This document shows, one piece after another, positions 52,589-52,660 of a stretch of DNA of 52,660 nucleotides. Position 1 is the stretch's first letter. Each line of letters begins with the position of its first letter. The position numbers and the translations under genes were made by a program. The notes under the pieces are model-generated. The model saw nothing but the letters and a program-made list of their open reading frames with translations, made no database searches and was not told the origin of the DNA. The DNA is from Pseudomonadota bacterium. Lineage in GTDB: Bacteria; Pseudomonadota; Gammaproteobacteria; Burkholderiales; Rhodocyclaceae. The stretch covers positions 1 through 52,660 of the forward strand of contig JAGTRY010000023.1 of assembly GCA_018262235.1 (NCBI GenBank), in the 5' to 3' direction.

Positions 52589-52660
52589 ATGCGTGCCATT
52601 CTAATTCTTGCAGCGTGCTTTTAATACAGCGAGAGCCTTGAAAATGGTGTCAAAGCGTGC

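Overview
The window looks like chromosome of a moderately GC-rich betaproteobacterium, probably close to Rhodocyclales or neighbouring orders (inference). The evidence is a class I PHB synthase next to an acetoacetyl-CoA reductase and PhaR, the gene run hisBHAFIE-hinT-tatABC-degS/Q-nif3, the hda-HAD-pcnB-folK run, and rluD divergent from bamD. I see no transposase, integrase, phage gene or CRISPR array, so this is mostly ordinary core genome carrying one large surface-appendage locus. No gene-free stretch exceeds 300 bases.

Layout. 1-4331 (minus strand): hda, a HAD phosphatase, pcnB, folK, a DUF486 membrane protein and a GNAT acetyltransferase cut by the left edge. 4541-6393 (plus): a PurM-like protein and a HAD nucleotidase/phosphatase. 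6430-12350 (minus): bamD, a LysE exporter, panC, then a coupled three-gene unit of unknown function (glycosyltransferase-like, bactofilin-like and six-helix membrane protein). 12349-19862: rluD, a small membrane protein, phaC, phaB, phaR, rimO and a GlcD-like FAD dehydrogenase. 19947-20440: four tRNA genes (Ala-GGC, Glu-UUC, Asp-GUC, Glu-UUC) with a consensus promoter and two terminators.

20608-35851 is a complete-looking mannose-sensitive haemagglutinin (MSHA) type IV pilus locus in the order E-G-F-A-C-D-O-P-Q-I-(PilN-like)-J-K-L-N. It encodes the c-di-GMP-responsive extension ATPase, platform protein, pilins, a 1221-residue putative tip adhesin, the PilMNO-like alignment proteins and the secretin. 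The mshM ATPase and mshB pilin of the Vibrio arrangement are absent. A 61-residue orphan with its own promoter and terminator, and an HU gene, follow.

36814-38674: a SutR-like regulator and a BenE transporter share an intergenic region with two palindromic boxes. 38716-41642: recQ and a periplasmic solute-binding protein. 41646-46360: histidine genes. hisB-H-A-F-I-E are intact and form a plus-strand operon. hisC lies on the opposite strand and is broken by an internal deletion plus frameshift. 46371-50222: hinT, tatABC, an anchored DegS/DegQ protease and a Nif3-family protein. 50234-52588: a FimV-like cell-pole protein, which fits functionally with type IV pili.

The best candidates for new biology are the three-gene envelope cluster at 6430-9904, the reorganised MSHA locus with its adhesin, the orphan small gene at 35992, and the divergent PurM homologue in the usual purM position. 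None of these is proven novel from sequence reading alone.
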